Shown here one piece after another: positions 15,276 through 23,082 of a stretch of DNA of 64,000 nucleotides (position 1 is the stretch's first letter; every line of letters starts with the position of its first letter). The notes below the pieces were generated by a model. It worked only from the letters and a program-made list of their open reading frames with translations, had not been told where the DNA came from and did not search any database. Made by a program: the position numbers and the translations under genes. The stretch is taken from positions 186,001 through 250,000 of the forward strand of contig NZ_JADKSJ010000001.1 of the NCBI RefSeq assembly GCF_015351235.1. The letters are read 5' to 3'. The DNA comes from Plantibacter sp. VKM Ac-2880 (GTDB lineage: Bacteria > Actinomycetota > Actinomycetes > Actinomycetales > Microbacteriaceae).

Positions 15276-16276
15276 AGACGCTCGCGATCCACGGCGCAGA
15301 GGACATCCGCTGGGAGGACACCGACACCCCGGAACCGCGCGACGGCGAGGTCCGCTTGCGGGTGCGGTACGTCGGCATCTGCGGATCCGACCTGCACTAC
15401 TACTTCCACGGCGCGAACGGCGAGTACGTCATCCGCGAACCCCTCACACCCGGCCACGAACTCTCCGCCGAGGTCGACGCGGACCCGTCCGGTCAGCTCG
15501 CCTCCGGCACCCGCGTCACCGTGCACCCCGCTCGCTACGGCCCGAGCCTGCCCGGACTCGAGGACCGCCCACACCTGCGACGGGGAGGCGACTACCTCGG
15601 CAGCGCCGCAGCGGACCCGCACCGACAGGGCGGCGCAGCGGAGTACCTGATCGTCGAACGGTCGATGGTGCGGGTCCTGCCCGAAGCGCTCCCGCTCCAG
15701 CGCGCGGCGCTCGCCGAACCCCTGGCCGTGGCCATGCACGCGGTCGGGCTCGCCGGGGACCTCCGCGGTTCCCGGGTCCTCGTCCTCGGCGCCGGCCCCA
15801 TCGGCCTGCTCGTGATCGCCGCCGCCGTGCGTGCCGGAGCGACCGCGGTCACGGCGAGCGACATGCGGGAGGAGGCCCTCCACCGCGCCGCCACGGTCGG
15901 GGCGGAATCCCTGCTCCTCGTGGGGCGCGATCCCGTCGCCGACGAGTCCGCCGACGTCGTCTTCGAGTGCTCCGGTGCGCCCGTCGCCCTCACCCAGGCG
16001 GTGCGTGCCGCGAAGCGAGCCGGAACGATCGTCCAGGTCGGCATGCTCCCCGACGCCGACAGCCCGATCAACCTCGCGCCGATGCTCGCCAAGGAGCTCA
16101 CCATCCGTGGTGCGTTCCGGTTCTCGACCGAGATCGAGGACGCGATCGCCTTCCTCACCGAGAGCGACCTCCTCGACAGCGTCGTGACCCACGTCCTCCC
16201 CGCCGAGGAGGCGGTCGACGCGTTCGCCGTCGCCCGCGACTCCTCCCGTTCCGCCAAGGTGCTCCTCGCCTTCTGA
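15272..16276 (+). CDS. Zinc-type alcohol dehydrogenase, L-idonate 5-dehydrogenase-like, lacking structural zinc cysteines
   Basis: A 334-residue medium-chain dehydrogenase. Catalytic-zinc ligands are in place: Cys37 in GICGSDLHYYFHG, and His62-Glu63 in TPGHE. The Rossmann motif VLVLGAGPIGLL is at about 169-180. The GSDLHYY stretch and overall length resemble L-idonate 5-dehydrogenase (IdnD), which oxidises L-idonate to 5-ketogluconate. The lobe that normally binds structural zinc with four Cys (about residues 85-115) contains no Cys here. It is translationally coupled to the enzyme before it. Substrate could be another hexonate or polyol. Confidence 0.78.
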   Translation: MKTLAIHGAEDIRWEDTDTPEPRDGEVRLRVRYVGICGSDLHYYFHGANGEYVIREPLTPGHELSAEVDADPSGQLASGTRVTVHPARYGPSLPGLEDRPHLRRGGDYLGSAAADPHRQGGAAEYLIVERSMVRVLPEALPLQRAALAEPLAVAMHAVGLAGDLRGSRVLVLGAGPIGLLVIAAAVRAGATAVTASDMREEALHRAATVGAESLLLVGRDPVADESADVVFECSGAPVALTQAVRAAKRAGTIVQVGMLPDADSPINLAPMLAKELTIRGAFRFSTEIEDAIAFLTESDLLDSVVTHVLPAEEAVDAFAVARDSSRSAKVLLAF

Positions 16277-16351
16277 GCCCCACCCGACCGCTCCACCCCC
16301 ACCGCTCCACCTCCACTCCCGCTTCATCCCGTAGGTCCGAAGGAGTACCTC

Positions 16352-17743
16352 ATGTCAGACCCGAAATCAGCAGTCGCCACCGGCGACCCGACCGCGAACC
16401 GTTCCGTCCGCGACCTCGTCCGGGCGGCCATCTCCGGCTGGCTCGGCACCGCGCTCGAGTTCATGGACTACCAGCTCTACTCGCTGGCCGCCGCGCTCGT
16501 GTTCGCCGACCTCTTCTTCTCCAACGAGGACCCGGCCATGGCCGTCGTCGCCGCGATGGCGACCTACGGCGTCGGGTACGTCGCCCGCCCGGTCGGGGCC
16601 TTCTTCTTCGCCCGGCTCGGCGACAAGACCGGCCGGACGAAAGTCCTCTTCTACACGATCCTGCTCATGGGCCTGTCGACGACGCTCATCGGCTTCCTGC
16701 CCACCTACTCGCAGGTGGGTCTCCTGGCGCCGATCCTCCTGGTGCTCCTGCGGATCGCGCAGGGCTTCGGAGCGGGCGCGGAGATCTCGGGTGCCGGCGT
16801 CATGCTCGCCGAATACGCTCCGGCGAAACGACGCGGCATCATCGCCTCGCTCGTCGCACTCGGTACCAACTGCGGCACCCTGCTCGCCTCGGCGCTCTGG
16901 GCCGGCCTGCTCCTGGCGTTCAGCGAGGACGAGGTCATCGCCTGGGCCTGGCGCATCCCGTTCATCGGCAGCGTCGTGATCATGCTGTTCGCGGTCTGGG
17001 TCCGCTTCAACCTCAAGGAGAGCCCGGTCTTCGAGGAGCGCGACGACGTCGTCGACGGCAAGGCGCTCACCAAGCAGGAGACGATCGCCCTCGCGACCGA
17101 GACCGGCAACCTCCGCACCCTCGAGGCGATGAACCGCAAGCCGATCAAGGCGTTCAGCATCGCGCTCCTGCTGCGCTTCGGTCAGGCGGGCAACTCGGGA
17201 CTCGTGCAGACGTACCTCATCAGCTACATCACCGTCGTCCTGCTGCTCGACCGGTCGATCGGTGTGAACGCTGTCATCGTCTCCTCGCTCGTCGCCTTCA
17301 TCACCGTGCCGCTCTCCGGCTGGCTCGGTGACCGCTACGGACGGAAGCGCATGTACATGGTGTGGGCGATCATCGCGCTCATCGTCATCGTCCCGACCAT
17401 GCTCATGATCCACAGCAAGGAGACCGCCCTCGTGTTCGTCGGCTACGTCGTCCTGCACAACCTGGCCGTGATGAGCTTCGCATCGCTCGAGAACCTGACC
17501 CTGCCGGAACTCTTCGGTGCCCGGAACCGCTACACGTACACGGCGATGGCCCGGGAGATCGCGGCGATCGTCGCGACCGGCGCCGGCCCCGTCATCGCCG
17601 CCGCCTGGGTGTCCGCCGCCACCGGCTCCTTCATCCCGATCATCATCATGCTCGGCGTCTTCACCCTCTGCGCGCTGATCGCGTCCATCTGGATGCCGGA
17701 GGTCGCCGGTCGCGACCTCACCGACCCGCGCGACGCCATCTGA
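16352..17743 (+). CDS. MHS-family major facilitator (metabolite:proton symporter)
   Basis: A 463-residue transporter with 12 predicted membrane helices. Family signs are [20 protein letters not shown] at the first helix, then [13 protein letters not shown] (cytoplasmic loop 2-3), [20 protein letters not shown] and [12 protein letters not shown] in the second half. MHS (metabolite:H+ symporter) members carry organic acids, ketoglutarate, betaines or sugar acids. In this operon a hexonate or hexuronate is the likely cargo. Start at ATG 16352, with GAAGGAG nearby as ribosome-binding site. It is separated from the dehydratase by only 29 bases. Confidence 0.88.
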   Translation: MSDPKSAVATGDPTANRSVRDLVRAAISGWLGTALEFMDYQLYSLAAALVFADLFFSNEDPAMAVVAAMATYGVGYVARPVGAFFFARLGDKTGRTKVLFYTILLMGLSTTLIGFLPTYSQVGLLAPILLVLLRIAQGFGAGAEISGAGVMLAEYAPAKRRGIIASLVALGTNCGTLLASALWAGLLLAFSEDEVIAWAWRIPFIGSVVIMLFAVWVRFNLKESPVFEERDDVVDGKALTKQETIALATETGNLRTLEAMNRKPIKAFSIALLLRFGQAGNSGLVQTYLISYITVVLLLDRSIGVNAVIVSSLVAFITVPLSGWLGDRYGRKRMYMVWAIIALIVIVPTMLMIHSKETALVFVGYVVLHNLAVMSFASLENLTLPELFGARNRYTYTAMAREIAAIVATGAGPVIAAAWVSAATGSFIPIIIMLGVFTLCALIASIWMPEVAGRDLTDPRDAI

Positions 17744-17772
17744 AAAGCCTCGACCTCCTCGAAAGGAACCCC

Positions 17773-19014
17773 ATGAGCATCGAACGCGCGGACGTCATCG
17801 TCACGAGTCCCGGCCGGAACTTCGTCACCCTGAAGATCACCACCAGTGACGGGGTGGTCGGCTGGGGCGACGCGACTCTCAACGGGCGCGAGCTCGCCGT
17901 CGCGTCGTATCTCGGCGACCACGTCGCGTCGATGCTGATCGGGCGCGACGAGGACCGCATCGAGGACACCTGGCAGTACCTGTACCGCGGGCCGTACTGG
18001 CGTCGTGGACCGGTCACGATGGCGGCCATCGCGGCGGTCGACATGGCCCTTTGGGACATCAAGGCGAAGAAGGCCGGCGTGCCGCTGTACCAGTTGCTCG
18101 GCGGGGCGAGCCGGTCGGGCATCCGGGCGTACGCCCACGCCTCCGGCACGGACTACCAGGCGCTCGCGAACGCGATCACCGGCTATCAGGAGCTCGGCTT
18201 CACCGCCGTGCGCGTGCAGACCGGCGTGCCGGGGCTCGGGCAGGTCTACGGGGTGTCAGCCGCAGGTCCCGGCGTCCGCTACGACTACGAGCCGGCGAAG
18301 CGAGCGTCCGACGGCTCGGCCGCGACGGCACCGACCGAGGAGTCCTGGGACACGGCCGGGTACCTCGCGCACATGCCGGGCGTGTTCGAGCAGATCCGTC
18401 AGGACTTCGGGACCGGACTGCGGATCCTGCACGACGGACACCACCGCATGTCGCCGATCGAGGCCGCACGGTTCGCGAAGGACATCGAACCGTACAAGCT
18501 CTTCTGGCTCGAGGACTGCACCCCGGGGGAGGACCAGACCGCCCTGCGACTCGTCCGCCAGCACTCGACCACGCCGTTGGCGATCGGCGAGGTCTTCAAC
18601 TCGGTGTACGACTACCAGACCCTCATCACCGAGCGCCTCATCGACTACGTGCGCTCAGCGGTGACGCACACCGGCGGCATCACGGCGATGAAGAAACTGC
18701 TCGACTTCGCGGCGATCTACGGGATCCGGTCCGGCATCCACGGCCCCACCGACATCTCGCCCATCGGGATGGCCGCGGCCCTGCACCTCGACCTCGCGAT
18801 CCACAACTTCGGGATCCAGGAGTACATGCCGCACAACGAGCAGACCCTGGAGGTGTTCCGGACGTCGTTCACCTTCGACGACGGGTTCCTGCACCCAGGC
18901 GAGCAGCCCGGACTCGGCGTCGAACTCGACGAGGACGCGGCTGCGGCGTTCCCGTACACGAAGGCGTACCTCCCGGTGAACCGGCTGACGGACGGTACCG
19001 TCCACGACTGGTGA
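17773..19014 (+). CDS. manD: D-mannonate dehydratase, ManD/RspA family (enolase superfamily)
   Basis: A 413-residue enolase-superfamily enzyme, full length for ManD (about 400). The Arg-Tyr catalytic pair is seen in [18 protein letters not shown]. Metal ligands follow: Asp in [11 protein letters not shown], Glu in [11 protein letters not shown] and Glu in AIGEVFNS. The second-barrel His is in [13 protein letters not shown], and the typical C-terminus reads [14 protein letters not shown]. The reaction dehydrates D-mannonate to 2-keto-3-deoxy-D-gluconate. Some ManD relatives prefer D-gluconate or are very slow, so activity is not guaranteed. The gene has a good ribosome-binding site (GAAAGG) and ends the operon. 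Confidence 0.88.
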   Translation: MSIERADVIVTSPGRNFVTLKITTSDGVVGWGDATLNGRELAVASYLGDHVASMLIGRDEDRIEDTWQYLYRGPYWRRGPVTMAAIAAVDMALWDIKAKKAGVPLYQLLGGASRSGIRAYAHASGTDYQALANAITGYQELGFTAVRVQTGVPGLGQVYGVSAAGPGVRYDYEPAKRASDGSAATAPTEESWDTAGYLAHMPGVFEQIRQDFGTGLRILHDGHHRMSPIEAARFAKDIEPYKLFWLEDCTPGEDQTALRLVRQHSTTPLAIGEVFNSVYDYQTLITERLIDYVRSAVTHTGGITAMKKLLDFAAIYGIRSGIHGPTDISPIGMAAALHLDLAIHNFGIQEYMPHNEQTLEVFRTSFTFDDGFLHPGEQPGLGVELDEDAAAAFPYTKAYLPVNRLTDGTVHDW

Positions 19015-19072
19015 GTGGCGCCCTCGGCGGCGCCGGATCTCCGGTGCGCGGCCGACGATAGGGTGAGGACCC

Positions 19073-19978
19073 GTGATGGCCGCCCTTCCCCCTGAGCACC
19101 GCGAGACGACGCCTCGCGGGGTCCTCGTCTCCGTCGTCGCCTCGTTCCTGTTCGCAGCGCTCTTCTTCCTGCCGCCGCTGCTGGAACCGTTCGAGGCGAA
19201 CGAGATCTTCGCCTGGCGGGTGATCGCCACGGTGCCGGTGCTCGCCGCGCTCGTGGGTGCGTTCGGCTGGTGGCGGGACGTCCGCGACATCGCGGTCCGT
19301 CTCGTCCGCCGGCCGCTCCTCGTCCTGGTGATCGTGCTCGACGGGCTTCTGCTGTCGGTACAGCTGTGGCTGTTCGGCTGGGCACCGCAGACGGGCCACG
19401 GGCTCGAGCTCGCGCTCGGCTACCTGCTGATGCCGCTGGCCATGGTCGTGGTCGGCGTCGTCCTGCACCGGGAACGCCTCGCCCCACTGCGCATCGCCGC
19501 GGTCGTCGCCGCGGCCGTCGGGGTCACTGCGGCGATCGTGGTCGCCGGAGGACTGTCCTGGGCGACCATCGCGGTCGCGGTCGGGTACCCGGTGTACTTC
19601 GCGATCCGTCGCCGCGCCGGGATCGACTCCATAGGAGCGTTCTGCTTCGAGCTGCTCGTCCTGGTGCCCGTCGCGGTGGTGCTCGCGCTGCAACCGTCGT
19701 CGCTCGACGTCCTGACCGACCACCCGCAGCTGGGGTGGGGGATCCTCCTCCTCGGCGTGATCGGCGGCGTCGCCCTCGTGCTCTACCTCGTCGCGAGCCG
19801 GCTGCTGTCGTTCGGCGTCTTCGGGCTGCTGAGCTACCTGGAACCGGTGCTGCTGGTGCTCGTCGCGGTGCTGCTCCTCGGGGAGTCCCTGACGCTCACC
19901 GACGTGTTCGTCTACGGGCCGATCGTGCTCGCCCTCGTGCTGCTGGGCCTCGAGACCGCGCGCCGTCCGACACGCTGA
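19073..19978 (+). CDS. RarD/EamA-type drug/metabolite transporter
   Basis: A 301-residue protein with about ten membrane helices. Features of the RarD branch of the DMT superfamily: FEANEIFAWRVI after helix 1, LALGYLLMPLAMVVVG in the middle and LLSYLEPVLLVLVAVLLLGE near the end. The substrate is unknown; the original RarD is linked to chloramphenicol sensitivity. Start is GTG 19073 or the next codon ATG 19076. A 58-base gap separates it from manD and no shared promoter is evident, so link to sugar-acid use is not implied. Confidence 0.8.
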   Translation: MMAALPPEHRETTPRGVLVSVVASFLFAALFFLPPLLEPFEANEIFAWRVIATVPVLAALVGAFGWWRDVRDIAVRLVRRPLLVLVIVLDGLLLSVQLWLFGWAPQTGHGLELALGYLLMPLAMVVVGVVLHRERLAPLRIAAVVAAAVGVTAAIVVAGGLSWATIAVAVGYPVYFAIRRRAGIDSIGAFCFELLVLVPVAVVLALQPSSLDVLTDHPQLGWGILLLGVIGGVALVLYLVASRLLSFGVFGLLSYLEPVLLVLVAVLLLGESLTLTDVFVYGPIVLALVLLGLETARRPTR

Positions 19979-20063
19979 GCACCGGTCCGCCACCGGCGCG
20001 TCGTCACGAACCTGTGAAGTCAAGCCTCCAGGCGTCTTCCACTCGGCCGCCTAGCCTGAGGGC

Positions 20064-20345
20064 ATGGTTACGAAGCATGCTCCAGCAGTGTCGCTCGAGT
20101 CGCCGTTCCCACGTGTCGAGGATTCGGCCGAGCGTCATCATGTCGTCCCGATCGGGACCCGCCAGTGGCGGATCTCGAACGACGCCGACCCGTCATCGCC
20201 CGAATGTCGTCTCGCCTACGTGGAGGCGCAGGGCAGCGGGTACGACGTCCTCATCGTGGCGCCCAGCCCGCCCGAATGGCTCCACGTCGACACGTTCGAC
20301 GAGGCGAAGCGGGCTGCCGTCCGGCGCCCGTCCGTCCTGCTCTGA
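20064..20345 (+). CDS. Hypothetical 93-residue protein
   Basis: A compact soluble protein with no recognised domain. It has an acidic and aromatic middle (RQWRISNDADPSSPECRLAY) and a C-terminal stretch with WLHVDTFDEAKRAAVRR, which looks like a small alpha/beta fold. Codon use is that of real genes here (G/C at third positions). Start at ATG 20064; the stop is followed within 25 bases by two hairpins, so it seems to be a single-gene unit. Confidence 0.55.
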   Translation: MVTKHAPAVSLESPFPRVEDSAERHHVVPIGTRQWRISNDADPSSPECRLAYVEAQGSGYDVLIVAPSPPEWLHVDTFDEAKRAAVRRPSVLL

Positions 20346-20365
20346 GTCGCTCCACCAACGTTCAT

Positions 20366-20418
20366 TCGCCCATTCTTGGGCGACGGAGTGTTCGTTCGCC
20401 CAAAGATGGGCGAACGAA
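20366..20418. terminator. Two tandem hairpins with related sequence
   Basis: Hairpin one: TCGCCCA (20366-20372) and TGGGCGA (20377-20383), loop TTCT. Hairpin two: TTCGTTCGCCCA (20391-20402) and TGGGCGAACGAA (20407-20418), perfect 12 bp, loop AAGA. Both share the core TCGCCCA/TGGGCGA. They lie between convergent genes and probably act as a bidirectional terminator. Confidence 0.65.
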
Positions 20419-20438
20419 GGGGATGCGCGAGCGGAGCT

Positions 20439-21053
20439 TCAGCTCGCGGGCGCTGCGAGGTGCCAGTAGGTCACGCGCGCTCCCGGATAGGTCTCGGTGA
20501 TCGCGTTCGTCACGGACCGGTAGTGGCTGTCGAGCGTGTGGCCGGCGAAGTACACCTGTCGGTCGGCACCATCGCCCACGATCCTCGTCACGATGCCGGT
20601 GTGATCCTCGTCGCCGGAGTCATCCCAATCGAACTGGACGATGTCGCCGAGCTGCAACGTGCTGAGGTCGGCGGCGGCGACTTCCGTCGCACGTTCGGGG
20701 TGGGCCCGGAGATAGCGCTCGAACAGTGTCGAGCTCACCCATGCGTCCGAATACTCGTGGTCGCCGTCGGCATCGGTGTCGAACGACCAGTCGTCATCCA
20801 TCTGCCACCCGCGAGCGATGAGTGACTGACTGGCGAAGTTGACGCAGTCGGAGTCCGGCAGCGAGCCGAACTCGGCGTCGTTGTACGAATTCCAGTGCGC
20901 GTGCACGTAGTCGAGCTGCGCCTGGATCGACGCGTCGTCGGAGCGCTGCTCGATCTGCTCGGGCGAGCATCCCGACAGGCCGATCGCCGCGGCCGCCACG
21001 GTGACCGCCGCGAGGATGGCGCGAAGGCGCCGCGTGATTTCCGAGCCGATCAT
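20439..21053 (-). CDS. Putative lipoprotein with amidase-like (CHAP/Amidase_6 type) domain
   Basis: A 204-residue protein starting at ATG 21053. Its N-terminus MIGSEITRRLRAILAAVTVA leads to a lipobox ending in Gly-Cys (GLSGC), so it is exported and lipid-anchored. The mature part has DCVNFASQSLIARGW (nucleophile-type Cys), LQLGDIVQFDWDDSGDEDHTG and YFAGHTLDSHYRS. This Cys-His arrangement is typical of the putative amidase domain of NlpC/CHAP-like cell-wall enzymes. A longer frame from 21146 would bury the signal peptide, so it was rejected. It probably hydrolyses peptidoglycan or an extracellular amide; substrate unknown. Confidence 0.75.
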   Translation of the reverse strand: MIGSEITRRLRAILAAVTVAAAAIGLSGCSPEQIEQRSDDASIQAQLDYVHAHWNSYNDAEFGSLPDSDCVNFASQSLIARGWQMDDDWSFDTDADGDHEYSDAWVSSTLFERYLRAHPERATEVAAADLSTLQLGDIVQFDWDDSGDEDHTGIVTRIVGDGADRQVYFAGHTLDSHYRSVTNAITETYPGARVTYWHLAAPAS

Positions 21054-21266
21054 CAGACCAACGTTAGGCGTGGCCTGCTGGGGGAACCGTGTGGGTCGGT
21101 CCGCTCGACACGATGGCGCGGGGTCGTTCATCGGTCGCGGTGACATCTGAGATCATGCAGTGTCGCCTCGACGGCGCGCGATCCGTCGTGTCCCGTTCCG
21201 AAGCACGACGCGGTTGCCTGCTCCGGGAGCAGCCGCGTGAACCGCGCCCGGACGAAAGGGCTCCCC

Positions 21267-21905
21267 GTGACCCAGAACTCGCAGTCGTCCGCGACTCGAC
21301 CAGCGCTCGGCGCAGGCCTGGTGACGGTGATCATCGCGGCGTTCATGCTGCAGATCGTCGGCTACGCGGCGCCGCTCGCGCTGCTGATCGGTGCCGGCAC
21401 CGCTCCATTCGCGGCGGCCGTCGAAGACGAGCTGAACGCTCAAGGCTTCACCGGTGAAGACCTGCTCGAGGACGGGTACATCGACGACCTGATGCCCTCG
21501 CCTGCAGAAGCTCGTGCACAGGCGAACGCCACGCTCACCGCGGCCTCGTCGCTCATCCCGTTCAACACGATCATCAGCGAAGAGGGCGAATGGGAGGAAC
21601 TGGCGTGCTCCTCAGCTGCTTCGGACGGAAGCGAGGTCTCCTTCGCGCGCTCGATGAAGACGTTCGAGGTCTCTCCCGGCACGAGCGAGTCGTCGGAGCA
21701 GACGATCGCCGACTCGTTCGCAGACGAAGGCTGGCCGGTCTCCCTCGGCGGTACCGACGAGCCCACCTGGGTCAGCTTCGACCTCTCGGAGTCGGCCGAT
21801 GCGATCGACCTGCAGAGCTTCGACGATGCCCTCGGTGTGCAGGCGTACACCGAGGGGGACCGGGAGTACGTGGTGCTGATCTCCGACGAGGGCTGCTACC
21901 GCTGA
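21267..21905 (+). CDS. Hypothetical protein with one N-terminal membrane segment
   Basis: A 212-residue protein from GTG 21267, preceded by GAAAGG. A single hydrophobic segment (about residues 15-45, AGLVTVIIAAFMLQIVGYAA) is followed by an acidic, Ser-rich outer domain with two Cys (EELACSSAASDG and the C-terminal DEGCYR) that could form a disulfide. It looks membrane-anchored and extracytoplasmic. No family recognised. An ATG at 21237 would add ten residues but has no ribosome-binding site. It converges on the LacI gene with only 5 bases between the stops. Confidence 0.6.
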   Translation: MTQNSQSSATRPALGAGLVTVIIAAFMLQIVGYAAPLALLIGAGTAPFAAAVEDELNAQGFTGEDLLEDGYIDDLMPSPAEARAQANATLTAASSLIPFNTIISEEGEWEELACSSAASDGSEVSFARSMKTFEVSPGTSESSEQTIADSFADEGWPVSLGGTDEPTWVSFDLSESADAIDLQSFDDALGVQAYTEGDREYVVLISDEGCYR

Positions 21906-21910
21906 CGGGA

Positions 21911-22933
21911 TCAGACGCTCCCGCGACGCACGATCGACGTGGGGACGAACGAGCCGGTGGGGGAGATGGTCTCGCCCCGCAACTGCGCAAGTAGGACCTC
22001 GGCCGCGCGCTGACCGACGGCCGCTGCCGGCTGATGGACGGTCGTGAGCGGCGGGTGACAGCGCAGGGCCCAGGCCGAGTCGTCGAAGCCGACGACCGAC
22101 ACGTCCTCCGGAACCCGCCGACCGGCGGCGCGCAACGCCTCGAGGGCACCTGCCGCGACCGCGTCGGACGCCGCGAAGAGGCCGTCGATCTCCGGTACTC
22201 GTGCGAGGAGTTCGGTCATGCCGGAGAAGCCATCCTGATGGGAGTAGAACGGGACCTCGACGACGAGCCGCTCGTCGAACCGGTCGCCGAGGGCGTCACG
22301 GAAGCCGGCGAGCCGATCTGAGCCGGAGTCGCGGTCGAGCGCCGCCGCGATCATGCCGATACGTCCGCGGCCGGCACCGATCAGCTCGCGCGTGATGTCG
22401 GCCGACGCGGCGCGGTTGTCGATCCCGACGAACGGGAGTTCGCGGAGGTCGGGCGGGTGGCCGACGAACGTCGCCGGGAGCCCGAGGCGTTCGATCACCC
22501 GGGTGATCGGGTCGTTCTCGCGGGCGGACACCATGATGACCCCGTCGACGAAGCCGCCGGAGAGGTACCGGGTGATGCGGTCGGTGTCGCGCTCCGAGTC
22601 GACGACCAGGCAGACGAGCTGGTGGTCCGCCTGCGAGAGGGCCTCGTTCGCGCCGAGCAGGATGTTGCCGATGTTGGGGTCGTCGACGAAGAGACTGTGC
22701 GGCTCGTGGACGACGAACCCGACGGCCTGCGTGCGCTGCATGACGAGGTTTCGGGCGGCCGTATTCGGCACATAGCCGACCTTCTCGATCGCGGCCTCGA
22801 TCGCCTCGCGGGCCTCGGCCGACACGTACCGCTCGCCGTTGACGACCCGGCTGACGGTGCCGCGGGAGACGCCGGCCTCGACCGCGACATCGTGCACGGT
22901 GGCCCGTTTGCGGCGAGTCGGCGGAGGGGTCAC
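21911..22933 (-). CDS. LacI-family regulator of the galactoside operon
   Basis: A 340-residue LacI/GalR regulator. The HTH lies at residues 12-35 (ATVHDVAVEAGVSRGTVSRV), the hinge region at about 55-66 (TAARNLVMQRT) and the sugar-binding domain after it (VGFVVHEPHSLFVDDPNIGN; VSVVGFDDSAWALRCHPPLT). It starts at ATG 22933 and is divergent from the GH42 gene; two 18-base palindromes lie in the gap. It is probably relieved by galactose or a galactoside. Confidence 0.92.
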   Translation of the reverse strand: MTPPPTRRKRATVHDVAVEAGVSRGTVSRVVNGERYVSAEAREAIEAAIEKVGYVPNTAARNLVMQRTQAVGFVVHEPHSLFVDDPNIGNILLGANEALSQADHQLVCLVVDSERDTDRITRYLSGGFVDGVIMVSARENDPITRVIERLGLPATFVGHPPDLRELPFVGIDNRAASADITRELIGAGRGRIGMIAAALDRDSGSDRLAGFRDALGDRFDERLVVEVPFYSHQDGFSGMTELLARVPEIDGLFAASDAVAAGALEALRAAGRRVPEDVSVVGFDDSAWALRCHPPLTTVHQPAAAVGQRAAEVLLAQLRGETISPTGSFVPTSIVRRGSV

Positions 22934-22979
22934 GGCTCCACCCTAGCGCCGCGCTGAACCGCTCACCTCGTTCGCTGTG

Positions 22980-23070
22980 TTGACAGATTCAGAAGAGCAA
23001 ACGTACTCTGTGTACGTTCACAGACTCTCAACGAAGAGTTGTCGCTCTCCGATCTGTGCACGTTCACAGA
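22980..23070 (+). promoter_or_regulatory. Galactoside operon promoter with two LacI-type operators
   Basis: -35 TTGACA (22980-22985) and -10 TACTCT (23004-23009, spacing 18). Operator one TCTGTGTACGTTCACAGA (23007-23024) overlaps the -10. Operator two TCTGTGCACGTTCACAGA (23053-23070) ends 12 bases before the GH42 ATG. Both fit the palindrome TCTGTGnACGTnCACAGA. The 46-base spacing is about four helical turns, which would allow looping by one tetramer or two dimers. Confidence 0.75.
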
Positions 23071-23082
23071 ATCCGGAGCACC

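Noticed and set aside
21128-21266. Hairpin and short frames between the amidase-like gene and the GTG at 21267
   Set aside because: Imperfect GC-rich stem around CTGCTCC/GGAGCAG with a bulge, no clear RNA family or start signal; treated as ordinary intergenic DNA.
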